DNA of 64,000 bases from NCBI RefSeq assembly GCF_024362695.1, contig NC_065408.1, positions 11,656,001 to 11,720,000 of the forward strand. The letters are read 5' to 3'. The notes beneath the pieces are model-generated. The model had not been told where the DNA came from. It saw nothing but the letters and a program-made list of their open reading frames with translations, and searched no databases. Shown here in pieces: positions 23,301 to 28,250 of the stretch. The translations under genes were made by a program, and so were the position numbers. The DNA is from Pectinophora gossypiella (lineage: Eukaryota > Arthropoda > Insecta > Lepidoptera > Gelechiidae). Position 1 is the first letter of the stretch. Each line of letters opens with the position of its first letter.

Positions 23301-23574
23301 TTGGATTATTGACCAATATGAGCAAGATAAACAACATACAAACTTTTACAGATACGACGCCAAAAAGGGCTTCTTTTGCCAAGCGGTAAGTAATGACAGG
23401 ACGAAATGCCTGGGCAAGTCAAAGGGTCGGATATACCCTCCCATGGAGGAGCGATCAGCTAAGTTCCTGAAGAGGTACTACACGACTCATAACACTGCGT
23501 TGTCGAAGCTGCTGGTGCGGCTCGGCCGGCCCGTGCCGCAGTGGCTCAAGGACGACCTCTCGTCCAACGGATAG
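2167..23574 (+). CDS. sfl: sulfateless: heparan sulfate N-deacetylase/N-sulfotransferase, C-terminal 414 residues in seven exons
   Basis: The gene encodes the bifunctional NDST enzyme, which removes acetyl groups from GlcNAc in nascent heparan sulfate and then transfers sulfate from PAPS to the free amine in the Golgi lumen. Joining 2167-2329, 4768-4950, 9837-10057, 14849-15004, 20790-20906, 22830-23012 and 23352-23574 gives one open frame with introns in phases 0, 0, 2, 2, 2, 2. Visible landmarks in order are LPRQTCGLFTHT, FMTHMSNYGNDRL, the 5'-PAPS loop GPQKTGSTAL, EELQFF, FEKSATYF, the 3'-PAPS region RAYSWYQH, a Cys-x9-Cys pair and the C-terminal KCLGKSKGR segment. All are NDST hallmarks, by my knowledge of vertebrate NDST1 and Drosophila sfl. 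The full protein should be near 900-1050 residues, so roughly its first half is encoded left of the window. Only one sfl-type gene is known in Drosophila, hence the symbol. Confidence 0.95.
2448..2560. mobile_element. MITE family F, short deletion form
   Basis: A foldback element of about 113 bp with ends GGTGTTAGGGACATCGTAAC and the inverted GTTACC..CACTAACACCC. It lacks the interior of the longer copies at 46488-46974 and 62425-62911. Confidence 0.65.
2592..2640 (+). mobile_element. LINE 3' tail fragment
   Basis: It carries GAGGGAGGCTTTTGCCCAGC and AGTGGGGTGTCAGGCTAGAC, the typical 3'-end wording of a common lepidopteran LINE (RTE-type by my recollection). Relatives are at 14147-14190 and 38480-38535. 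Confidence 0.5.
2841..3235. mobile_element. MITE family H, full length (395 bp)
   Basis: The terminal inverted repeats read ATGAGGGACTTTCCAGGCTA at the left and the complement of AGCTGGAAAATCCCTCAT at the right, each followed by TTCCTCAAAAACA and ATAGATGGCG. The arms pair over about 45 bp with several mismatches. Other copies lie at 20038-20620 and 56814-57190. The open frame at 2823-3008 falls inside it and is not a gene. Confidence 0.75.
3956..3993 (+). repeat. 19-bp tandem duplication
   Basis: Two perfect copies of ATTCTGCTAATTACGTCGC stand side by side. It is a simple local duplication without visible function. Confidence 0.8.
4768..4950 (+). CDS. sfl: sfl exon with the FMTHMSNYGNDRL motif
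   Basis: The exon follows the acceptor catgcag and precedes the donor gtgagt, both phase 0, and encodes 61 codons. It reads INVFMTHMSNYGNDRLALYT, then a Trp-Thr-Asn segment, DKYFQL and NPLWG. In NDST proteins this stretch closes the deacetylase domain and leads into the sulfotransferase domain. The middle carries a GC-rich run (ASAPPLALA) where the family is variable. An in-frame ATG just upstream at 4762 makes the exon look like an isolated ORF, but it overlaps the acceptor and is not a start. The donor is followed within about 25 bp by a repeat of family N. Confidence 0.95.
4970..5460. mobile_element. Family N repeat, probable DNA element fragment
   Basis: It begins with ACACCCCGGACACTCCATAC. 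The same start with GGACACTTTATACAAAA occurs at 38172, its inverse at 36240-36275, and a related piece at 18706-18860. Internal blocks (AGAATAAAGAATGATACG, the CAATCGACGT segment) recur inverted at 38260-38400. The boundaries are uncertain. Confidence 0.4.
6553..6743 (+). mobile_element. SINE family A, head-less body
   Basis: It contains GGTGAAGGAAAATATCGTGA, TTCCCGAGAAATG, GGTTTTCCCTTCGCGGGTTC and ACCGGACCTGTCAAATCTTC in the order of the full copy at 44791-45192, but lacks the tRNA-like head. Confidence 0.7.
6845..7045. mobile_element. MITE family F, fragment spanning the dimer junction
   Basis: It matches the middle of the longer copies: the right arm of one unit (AGTATTCGTTACGATGTCAC), the junction CACCCCGTACAAGTACGTAC, then the left arm of a second unit (TTAGTGACACCGTAAC). 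The open frames at 6703-7276 are by-products. Confidence 0.7.
7387..7497 (+). mobile_element. SINE family A head (tRNA-like), 3' truncated
   Basis: It reads GTGGTAGCCCAGTTGGAAGA then GGTTGCAGGTTCGAATCCAG, box A and box B of a tRNA-derived promoter. It differs at several conserved tRNA positions and is followed by SINE-A body sequence, so it is not a tRNA gene. Confidence 0.65.
7531..7819 (+). mobile_element. SINE family B, 5' truncated
   Basis: It starts within the tRNA-like head (GGTTTCGAATCCCGT) and continues through TCCGTGCTTCGGAAGGCACG, GGTCCCGGTTACTA, CTCAATCATAACTCTGACAC and CACCTCACAACCCACACGAT. The full-length reference copies are 18046-18365 and 59243-59571. Confidence 0.75.
8022..8119 (+). 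mobile_element. Family E LINE-type 3' tail
   Basis: It has the shared wording GGTGAGAGCCTTCAGCGCTC, AAGTAGTTAATGCCATCTGC and AATAAGTCACGTC followed by an A-tract. It looks like a 5'-truncated retroposed 3' end. Five more copies lie in the window. Confidence 0.7.
8548..8840 (-). mobile_element. Family D repeat interrupted by a SINE-B
   Basis: The left part has GAAGCAAGAGAAGTATGTC and AGGATCGAAGCG. The right part has TAGTCTCTAAG, TCTCTGCTTACTCCGGTG and AAATAAGCGTG. The two parts are separated by the SINE-B at 8634-8756 with a clear target duplication. Confidence 0.6.
8634..8756 (-). mobile_element. SINE family B, 3' half, with target duplication
   Basis: On the reverse strand it runs GGTCCCGGTTACTA, ACTAATGTAAGTAAGTAG, CATGAGCCATGACACCAGGG to ACACACGATAGAAGAAG. 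It is bounded by AATGGAACTCCAT (8621-8633) and AATGGAATTCCAT (8757-8769), a 13-bp target duplication with one mismatch. Confidence 0.75.
9181..9300 (+). mobile_element. LINE 3' fragment
   Basis: It contains GGAGGCCTATACCCAGCTGT followed by GGGTGGATCC, a drifted version of the GGAGGCCTTTGCCCAGCAGT tail, preceded by reverse-transcriptase-like 3' wording (GAGACTTGCACAGGGCCGGA). No open frame is left. Confidence 0.45.
9458..9716 (+). mobile_element. SINE family C, near full length
   Basis: It starts with ACACGCCTGTATCCCC, carries TTTAAGTCCCATGTAATAGG, ACCGGGCAAAATTAG, ATCCAAACATGAATTCAAAC and ends with GCCGGGATTCAAACCGG, an inverted tRNA-like box B. Other copies lie at 13043-13567, 19690-19905, 37611-37770 and 40735-40975. 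Confidence 0.7.
9837..10057 (+). CDS. sfl: sfl exon with the 5'-phosphosulfate binding loop and catalytic Lys
   Basis: The exon begins after cacccag with NPCDD and IWSK, and contains LPKMLVIGPQKTGSTALYTF, the 5'-PSB loop of PAPS-dependent sulfotransferases. The lysine codon at 9927-9929 corresponds to the catalytic Lys614 of human NDST1. EELQFF follows (glutamates at 10008-10013), matching the Glu641/Glu642 pair that helps acceptor activation. The exon ends in GLD plus two bases of a Trp codon, then the donor gtaagt at 10058. The split Trp is completed by the first base of the next exon. It is intact and under normal constraint by eye. A broken partial copy of it sits just downstream (see the 10081-10247 entry). 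Confidence 0.96.
10081..10247 (+). pseudogene. Decayed tandem copy of the sfl PAPS-loop exon
   Basis: This stretch repeats the sfl exon from codon 9909 through its donor and about 20 bp of intron. The first part translates as LVTAPQKASSTALYTFLA against LVIGPQKTGSTALYTFLA in the real exon, about four in five bases matching. Further on a net 5-base deletion shifts the frame. The EELQFFNNN block can still be read in another frame but runs into TAA. The donor gtaagt is degraded to gtactt (10226-10231), and the first 72 bases of the source exon, including its acceptor, are missing. It cannot substitute for the real exon. It is a broken internal duplication, not a separate gene. Confidence 0.85.
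11640..11715 (+). mobile_element. LINE fragment
   Basis: It contains AACCGGAGGGGGTATGGA and GGGCTGGTGAAGGTGT, wording shared with 42841-42905 and 58405-58500. It is heavily decayed. Confidence 0.35.
12319..12512 (+). mobile_element. MITE family J
   Basis: It reads TAGGCTAGTTTCCAACTAGT, AATCAGTTACTTTTTACTAA, a GTGACGTCATAGAAAAACG block, and AAAATTCATAAGTAGGTTAA. Copies lie at 55075-55200 and, inverted and interrupted, at 49034-49310. Confidence 0.65.
13198..13331 (+). mobile_element. Family E LINE-type 3' tail, nested
   Basis: It includes the extended 5' part AACTGGGCACCCTCAGGCCT and the usual AAGTAGTTAATGCCATCTGC up to AATAAGTCACGTC and an A-rich end. The same extended form occurs at 44367-44492. 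Confidence 0.7.
13388..13523 (-). mobile_element. SINE family B, 3' half, nested with an 11-bp target duplication
   Basis: It is bounded by perfect CCATTGCCATT copies at 13377-13387 and 13524-13534. The element reads, in reverse, from GGTCCCGGTTACTATTTACT to CCCCCACGATAAGAAG. Confidence 0.8.
14147..14190 (+). mobile_element. LINE 3' tail fragment
   Basis: It contains GAGGGGAGGGCTGTGCCCAG and CAGTGGGACGTATATAGGCT, the characteristic 3' end followed by a degenerate simple repeat. Confidence 0.6.
14545..14760 (+). mobile_element. Family D-type repeat with long 3' part
   Basis: It reads AAACACGCCCGTAAATCCTA, GGGTGGGCAGAG, CACAAGTAATCATAAGACAA, GTTGCAGCCACTGTTG, then a hairpin-prone stretch (GATCACCTATCCATCACC) and GGACACAATCCCGCAGTCGG. 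It is closely matched at 39190-39430. Confidence 0.65.
14849..15004 (+). CDS. sfl: sfl exon of the sulfotransferase core (YLNFFPP ... FEKSATYF)
   Basis: The exon runs from the acceptor ctctcag to the donor gtgagt at 15005. Its first base completes the Trp codon of the previous exon, giving DWYLNFFP. It then reads NTSQLTFEKSATYF, VPRRAHALLP, and AKIIAILISPSK, ending on two bases of an Arg codon. These correspond to the FEKSANYF and AKIITILI.PSDR blocks of NDST proteins, which form the central beta strands of the sulfotransferase fold. Nothing is unusual in length or splice sites. Confidence 0.95.
16733..16825 (+). mobile_element. MITE family F, single left arm
   Basis: It starts CAGGGTGTTAGTGACATCGT and runs through GATTCAGACCATGATTCTGA to AGTGGAATTTTCCGTCG, where it stops abruptly. 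Confidence 0.7.
16829..16925 (+). mobile_element. Family P repeat
   Basis: It shares TTGGTCTAACAG, AAGCTCG, GATGGATGTA and CTCTGACTACCCCA with 45937-46035. Confidence 0.55.
17129..17180. repeat. Inverted repeat, 13-bp perfect arms
   Basis: CGGGCAAAGTGAT at 17129-17141 is exactly complementary to ATCACTTTGCCCG at 17168-17180. A third half-copy, TTAATCACTTTGTCC, follows at about 17212. Likely a relic of a foldback element. Confidence 0.7.
17911..18383. mobile_element. MITE family G interrupted by SINE-B
   Basis: The left arm (AAAAGGTTGACACATTGAAG, CAATATTGCTATTTGACA) pairs with the right arm (CAAATTGCAATATTGC, GATGGATTGCTTCGATGTGG), and the end is completed after the SINE at 18366-18383. Related copies lie at 46238-46400 and 46407-47066. 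Confidence 0.75.
18046..18365 (+). mobile_element. SINE family B, full length, with 11-bp target duplication
   Basis: The tRNA-like head has box A TGGTCCAGTGGTTGAGCG and box B GGTTCGATTCC. The body carries TCCGTGCTTCGGAAGGCACG and GGCTCAATAGTAACCCTGAC, and it ends in an AGAAGAAG tail. It is flanked by GATGTGGCCTT at 18035-18045 and 18366-18376. This is the best reference copy on the + strand. It is not a tRNA gene, because the body follows with no tRNA 3' end. Confidence 0.9.
18706..18860. mobile_element. Family N repeat fragment
   Basis: It has AGGAGTAAGTGAGAACGCGC, TGTTTCGCTTCTTACGCC and GTGTCCGGGGTATGATA, matching the ends and interior of the copies at 4970-5460 and 36130-36275. Confidence 0.4.
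18868..18929 (-). mobile_element. SINE family B, short 3' end
   Basis: It reads CTTCTTCTATCGTGTGGGTT then GGAGTACCAACCTCATCAAC and CTGGTGTCAGGG, the inverted 3' end of SINE-B. Confidence 0.65.
19200..19660. mobile_element. Family Q interspersed repeat, near full length
   Basis: It opens with TATACTAGCTATTGCCAACG, GCTTCGCTCGCGTGTAA and closes with ACACACATACACTTTCCC, ATTTATAATATTAGTATGGA. These are widespread 5' and 3' ends of a lepidopteran repeat. Inside, ACCAATTTTTAGT..TCTACCTTGAAAA occurs twice, the second time after a G-rich run. Its class is not assigned. Confidence 0.6.
19690..19905 (-). mobile_element. SINE family C
   Basis: Inverted relative to 9458-9716. It contains GACGCGAATCCCGACTC (tRNA-like box B region), ATTGATGTCACGTGGTTTCC and ATTACATGGGACTTAAACAT. 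Confidence 0.65.
20038..20620. mobile_element. MITE family H with an internal insertion of about 250 bp
   Basis: The left end is AATAAGGAACTTTCCAGGCG and GTTCCCCAAAAAAA. Family sequence resumes at about 20335 (AAATATAGATGGCGCCG) and continues to about 20620 (ACATTATGTTTTTGACTAG). The piece 20080-20330 is absent from the copy at 2841-3235 and is rich in GTGTATGACG-type wording, which explains the reverse open frame there. The right end is lost. Confidence 0.55.
20626..20735 (-). mobile_element. Family P repeat
   Basis: It shares AATTGGGGTAGTCA, TCCATC and GGTGAGCCGTATC with the reverse complement of 45880-46030, and GTCTATAATGGT..GCCAACTGTGTTA with 1180-1275. It lies just 55 bp before the sfl exon at 20790. 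Confidence 0.5.
20790..20906 (+). CDS. sfl: sfl exon with the 3'-PAPS binding region (RAYSWYQH)
   Basis: This is a short exon of 117 bases between the acceptor acacag and the donor gtaaga. The first base completes Arg; then AYSWYQHIRSHGDPVANNY follows, and later FHTVITAND and KPLRDLR. The Ser codon at 20797-20799 corresponds to the 3'-phosphate-binding Ser712 of NDST1, and the His codon at 20809-20811 to His716. Both are present. The exon is flanked by long introns (5.8 kb before, 1.9 kb after). Confidence 0.95.
20907..22829 (+). other. sfl intron (1923 bp)
   Basis: It contains a degenerate repeat piece at about 21080-21180 (GCCCGGTGAGTCGTTAGTTC) and a diverged SINE-B at 22400-22735. The segments 21180-22400 are AT-rich and show no gene. 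The two overlapping frames at 21720-21988 read MFRLNYY and MDERKNA but have no matching splice sites or family. Confidence 0.55.
22400..22735 (+). mobile_element. SINE family B, full length but diverged
   Basis: The head has TGTGGTCTAGTGGTTACC and GGGTTCAATTTC. The body matches 18046-18365 throughout with many substitutions (TTCGTGCTTCGGAACGCACA). It is probably an old insertion. Confidence 0.7.
22830..23012 (+). CDS. sfl: sfl exon: helical part of the sulfotransferase domain
   Basis: The exon lies between the acceptor gtgcag and the donor gtaagt at 23013. It begins by completing Arg and reads NRCLNPGKYSHYLERWL, then LHIIDGSLLRSEPASVM and LQKFLKITPHVD. NDST homologues have the corresponding NRCLxPGxYxxHxERWL and LRTEPAxVM blocks. 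It ends on two bases of a Lys codon that the last exon completes (KLLK|YDAKKGF). The in-frame ATG at 22810 lies in the intron and is not used. Confidence 0.95.
23013..23351 (+). other. sfl last intron (339 bp)
   Basis: AT-rich, no recognised repeat. An ATG-opened frame (from 23269) reads through the acceptor into the last exon but is intronic. Confidence 0.8.
23352..23574 (+). CDS. sfl: sfl terminal exon with the conserved disulfide and the stop codon
   Basis: The exon starts after ttttacag. It completes Lys, reads YDAKKGFFCQ, and has the two cysteines (codons 23377-23379 and 23407-23409) spaced C-x9-C as in the NDST disulfide loop. It continues KCLGKSKGRIYPPMEE, RYYTTHNTALSKLL and VPQWLKDDL, and stops at TAG 23572-23574, as expected for the family C-terminus. 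The preceding intron is only 339 bp, the shortest in the visible part of the gene. Inside the coding sequence, at 23386-23391, there is a perfect donor-like gtaagt that codes for part of the loop between the cysteines. Confidence 0.96.
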
Positions 23575-24630
23575 CACATCCCACAACCTCACAGGTTGCA
23601 GCCGTTTCCGCATGGACTCCTGCGAGTCTGTGTCGTCACCATGCCTTGACTGACTTTGACTTAGTTGCTTCAAGGTCCGATGATACTCTACTGTCCAACA
23701 GTTATAAACTCAGGACGAAGGTTAGACACAATTGTTTTTCCAAGTGTTTCGATGTGAGAATATCCTTGTTGAAAATGTATTTGTCTATCGATTCTTGTAA
23801 TATAATGTTTAAAGAGTGATATTACATTTCTTAATGTTCTCGATCGGTTCAGTTGAGGTGGAAATGTTTTCAGTTTCCACTTTTGGTGTTAAGTGTAGTC
23901 GATGGTTCGGTCCCAGTGGAGCAGTTACACTTCATGCTTGCCTGAATCGTGTTATTCCTTAGTTGTATTATAATTGTGCAGAGAGTGTCCGATGGCGACG
24001 ATATTCGGCCGTCGGTTTAGGTGCTATTTGTTAGTATTGTGTATGGCATTGTTAGTAGATTCACTACCGATTTATATTTTGAAATTATATTAATTATAAC
24101 GTGAAGTTGTTTTGCGACATATATTATAAGTAGTTAATATCAAATCAGATACAATGCAAGCGGCTAAGCAATTTTTATATTTTTGTTTTTGTGTAAAAGC
24201 TTTTAAATGTCTCATTCCATGATTGTACACATATATTAGTAAAAGTACCTGAATCAATTCGTATGTTTACAGTTTATTTTGTAATCTCGTAACGTATATA
24301 AGAACAAACTGTTTTTTTACAAATTCTTGTCTTTCGGTGCCATAATGAACGTATATCAACGAACGGCACTAACACTGTTTTTGTGTATTCAATGAAAAGT
24401 GCATATTTTGACAATAGGATACACCTAGTCCTTTTACGTTAAGTCCCCTAACGAACAATATTTCAAAATTGGTACATATAACTTTATTGTTATCATTTTT
24501 CAATAGCAAAGTTACCGTTCTCTTAGCCGTAAGTACTTTCCTTAATGCATTTATATTAAAGATTATGGCTATTTTTCAAATGAAATATCAATCTCGGACG
24601 AAATAAATGAATGGATCATAGATGTATCGG
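23575..24630 (+). other. sfl: sfl 3' untranslated region (extent inferred)
   Basis: The sequence after the stop is unique by eye, AT-rich, and free of the repeat families that fill the introns, as expected for a 3' UTR. The end is not visible directly. The first strong poly(A) signal I find is AATAAA near 24602, with further ATTAAA variants past 25.2 kb, so a longer UTR is possible. Confidence 0.5.
24602..24607 (+). terminator. Candidate sfl polyadenylation signal AATAAA
   Basis: This is a canonical hexamer about 1.03 kb after the stop codon, followed by T- and GT-containing sequence (ttttgatatgtgtg). It is the first AATAAA downstream of the sfl stop that I noticed. Its use is inferred. Confidence 0.4.
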
Positions 24631-27600
24631 GCATATATTTTGATATGTGTGAATTTATTGGAGAGGTAACTTTGTAAGCGGAGAAATCGTTTGTAAGGAT
24701 CGGTAGGGCGTTTTACTATTTGTTGTAATAGATGTCGTACTTAAAACATGTAAATTCTTTTCTAATGAAATGAAACATAGATAGAAAGTACAGAAAATTA
24801 TATTACGAAATTCATATTTGAATATAGATTAAAATATTAATGTTTTCATAGTAAATATAAATTTACGATATTTTTTTTTGGTCTATTATATATTTTAGTT
24901 TAGCTTTCTAAACTTAAAAAATTATGTCTACACTTCCAAAATTCTTAATTAATGTGGAATTGTGTGTTACGTAGAATATGGCCTTACAATGTTTAGAAGC
25001 AAACTTTAAAATTGTTTTGATGTCATTATAATGGTGTTGCAAGTTTGTGGACATTTTATTGTAGGCGGGTCATATCCGGAGTCAGTCGCGCCAGGCGCTG
25101 GTTGTGTTTCCTTGGCAATAATGTTACTTTCACTCATTGATTTGACTCATAACCATAGATACAAGTCATGTCATTACTATTTCATTTAAAAAATAATATT
25201 TTATGTATAAATATTTTAATGATACAGCAAATGACTGCTCTTAAAAATGTGTTCTTTATAAGAAATTAATACATCACTTATTTTATTAAATGATTTGAAA
25301 CGAAGGTACTGTACTTTAATTTTAAATGCACTAAAAACTTCATCCTCATAACACTATTCAGTTTTAAGCACAGACGAAACCTCTAAAACACAAGCACAAT
25401 CCATATTCATGAATTCTCGAGGATCCAACTATTAACAGGATTTCGCGGAGACATTCTATCTGGTGCTTTATTAAACACATAAAACATTGTATGTCTTAGT
25501 TTAATACTCCGAAACACGTCGAGTAGCTATCTACTTTAAGCTCCAGCCAATATTTGCAGTAATACGTAACTTGCCGGGGGCAATTCTAAAGAAATACAAT
25601 CCGAGTACTGAACGTCTTGAAATATGTATAACGCCCGTAGCGCGTAGCGTAGGTACGGTATTGTTCGATACGTTCACCCGGGGAAAATATATTCCATGCT
25701 CCTATAACTTCCGATTTCAATGGGTGCATCCGTAAACAAAATGCGATGAAAGCTTGAGACGGTAAGTAGCATACGTGAGTCGCGGGCCCGCCTTGGCTCT
25801 CGACTTTTCTACTTCAACTGCAAAACGAATTTCATACAAACTCAGCCAAAGTTATAAAAAATTCAAGACGATAACAATAGAACGTTTTGTCGTCGAACAG
25901 ATTTATGTTCTGGTTTGAATTAAAAAATGTGAGGAAGTCAATTTTCGCTAGAATTTGCATTCAATGAATATAATTGAATTGGCAGCGTCGATAACGTCAG
26001 GCGGCAAGCGAAGAGCTCTCCGTACCACGGGTTTTATCTCGTTCACTCGTAGCTCGAACGTAGATATATTGCGGCGCGACTTATACTTAATGGAGGTCGC
26101 CGGGGCTACCTTGACGTGATTTAGCCATTGTTTTTATTAAATCAACAAGTCGCGTTACGGGTACTATGTTTTTCGAGCGCATAAATAATGTAAGTACCTA
26201 TATCTCCTAAGTTCTCCAGGCATAAGAAGTTATTAAATCGTGTCCAGTGATAAAATAATAAATTGATAGTTTTTGTGTGGTACTTTACCAAGTACAGTTT
26301 TACAAAGTGTAAGTATGTTAAGTTGGTAAGTGTAAGTACCAATTATGAGGCCATTCTCGTAGTAATTAATTAAGTACCTAAGTTTGCGTGAATTGAGAAC
26401 GAAATAAATTTTCCCTAATATTACCTATAATTTTCGATCGAAATTAACACCTCGACTATTTAACAAAACTAATTACAAACGCAACTCGTAGTTTTATAAC
26501 CTACTTAGGTACATACATACATAAACTCACGCCCGTAATCCCTAATGGGGTGGGCAGAGCCACAAGTAATCAAAGACAACTTGCAGCCACTGTTGCCTAC
26601 TTAGGTATCTACTTGAATTAAGTCTTTACCTTTGAAATTGCTGTTTACCTTTATAAATAAAGAATAAAATTATATAGTACTTTTTTATTTTGTTAAAATA
26701 GCGCGTAGATATTTTCGATGTTTCCATGGTTACGAAAACGGTGACGTCTAAGAAAATGAAAAAGCGAAAATAAAATGAACAACTATTTAATTGAGCTTTA
26801 ACTAAACTTGAATTTAAAACTAATTTGAATTTTAAATTACTCGAGAACGCAAAATGTGCAACTCTAAAATGTCTAGTAAGTATTAGAAAATATCAATTCC
26901 ATAGGTAAAGATCTTTTAAAATCGGTCGCGAGCCTGTAGTAGGATTATAACGCCAGCAGGGTGGTGTCGAAGTGAACAACGTGCGCATTATGGCTTTTAT
27001 CTTAAAATTACGGACAGTGATGGATGATGGCTACAGACGTAATTCATTTATCTATGATTAAGGGACGGCCCGCCCTGGCGCTCGCAAACCAACTATAAAT
27101 TCAAACATGGAAGCGATGGCTAAGTAAGACAACATTTCCCAACGCCACAACGTGATGTCTAAATAGAAATACTCGTCAATCATTATTCACATAAATTCAG
27201 TTTGCAAAACCCAACTTCAGATACTACTAAACTATTATAAACATGCAGGTAATACCAACTAATTCTAGGTAAATATTCGAAATTTTAGCCGAATACTTCT
27301 AGAAGTCTGGGATGACTTCGATTAAACGCGCGGGCTGAGTTCGGCCAGCTCACTGTAGAGAATCGCAAACAATTCCAAGCCAGATTCTATTCTCATAAAT
27401 ACGTAAAATGCTCTAAAGATTAAAGCTCGTTGAAATACTTTAAACCTCGAGCAAGCTGCGAAGTCTCCGCCCAATATTCAAAAGGAAAATACGGTAAGAA
27501 AAGTTTCTTGTCCAATAAATCTGCCAAAATTTATGAATAGACTTAGTTAATAAAACTGAGAATAAAATGAAATTAAATCGTCTCGGAGTCGGGAACGGTT

Positions 27601-27654
27601 ACGTGGAATATGACTCCTTCCTTGGCGCAATAAAATGTGCCTACATAACATACC
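24631..27654. other. Intergenic, unique AT-rich sequence
   Basis: No coding gene is recognised. A family D piece lies at 26511-26605. The stretch 25500-26110 is GC-richer (CTTGCCGGGGGCAATTC, CACCCGGGGAAAATATATTC, GCAGCGTCGATAACGTCAGG) and free of known repeats, a possible regulatory or exonic remnant. It may also include the far end of the sfl 3' UTR. Confidence 0.5.
26511..26605 (+). mobile_element. Family D repeat, short
   Basis: It has ACATACATAAACTCACGCCC, GTAATCCCTAATGGGGTGGG, CAGAGCCACAAGTAATCAAA and CTTGCAGCCACTGTTG. Confidence 0.7.
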
Positions 27655-28250
27655 TATAGTCCGTTCAAGAATGATCTTCATAAAAGGTAAACAAATATGG
27701 CTGCCGATATTTTTTATCTGTGTCAAACTGCATACTAGTGAAGTGCTGAATTGATTTTAGCTCAAGTTATTTTATCAAAATGAACTGACTCTCTTTCTTC
27801 TCTCGGGTTGTTTGAATATTTTGTATGATAATATTAAAATATATATTGTACGTTTCTTTTTGGTTACACTAACTCACTTTGTAAGTCATTTTTTCTGCGC
27901 ATTTCGGCTTATTAAGTACAGTACACTCACTTAAGTTATTCACGGAACTGACTCGTTTTCCTGACCTGAATGAAATGTCTCATCACTAATCATCAAATTG
28001 ACAGCTAGCCACAGATTAACAAATCAACTTTTTTGTGTGAAGTTTTGTTTGATTTTTGTTTTTACATGAAAAAATGTGTTTTTAATAATTATTTTACGTT
28101 AATTTCACATTGAGCTAAGAAATCATACATCTATTGAGTGCTACGGATGTTATTAGAAGAATACGTTGCGTAGTTTAGGTGAAATTCGAACATTCTTTGT
28201 GGTAACAGGTTTGTTTACCTTTTATGAAGATCATTTTTGAACGGACTATA
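27655..28250. mobile_element. Family K: 596-bp element with 40-bp terminal inverted repeats
   Basis: The left 40 bases (27655-27694, starting TATAGTCCGTTCAA) and the reverse complement of the right 40 bases (28211-28250) differ at one position only. The interior is AT-rich and has no transposase-like frame, so it is a non-autonomous DNA transposon. The flanks suggest a TA target but this is unclear. Confidence 0.75.
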
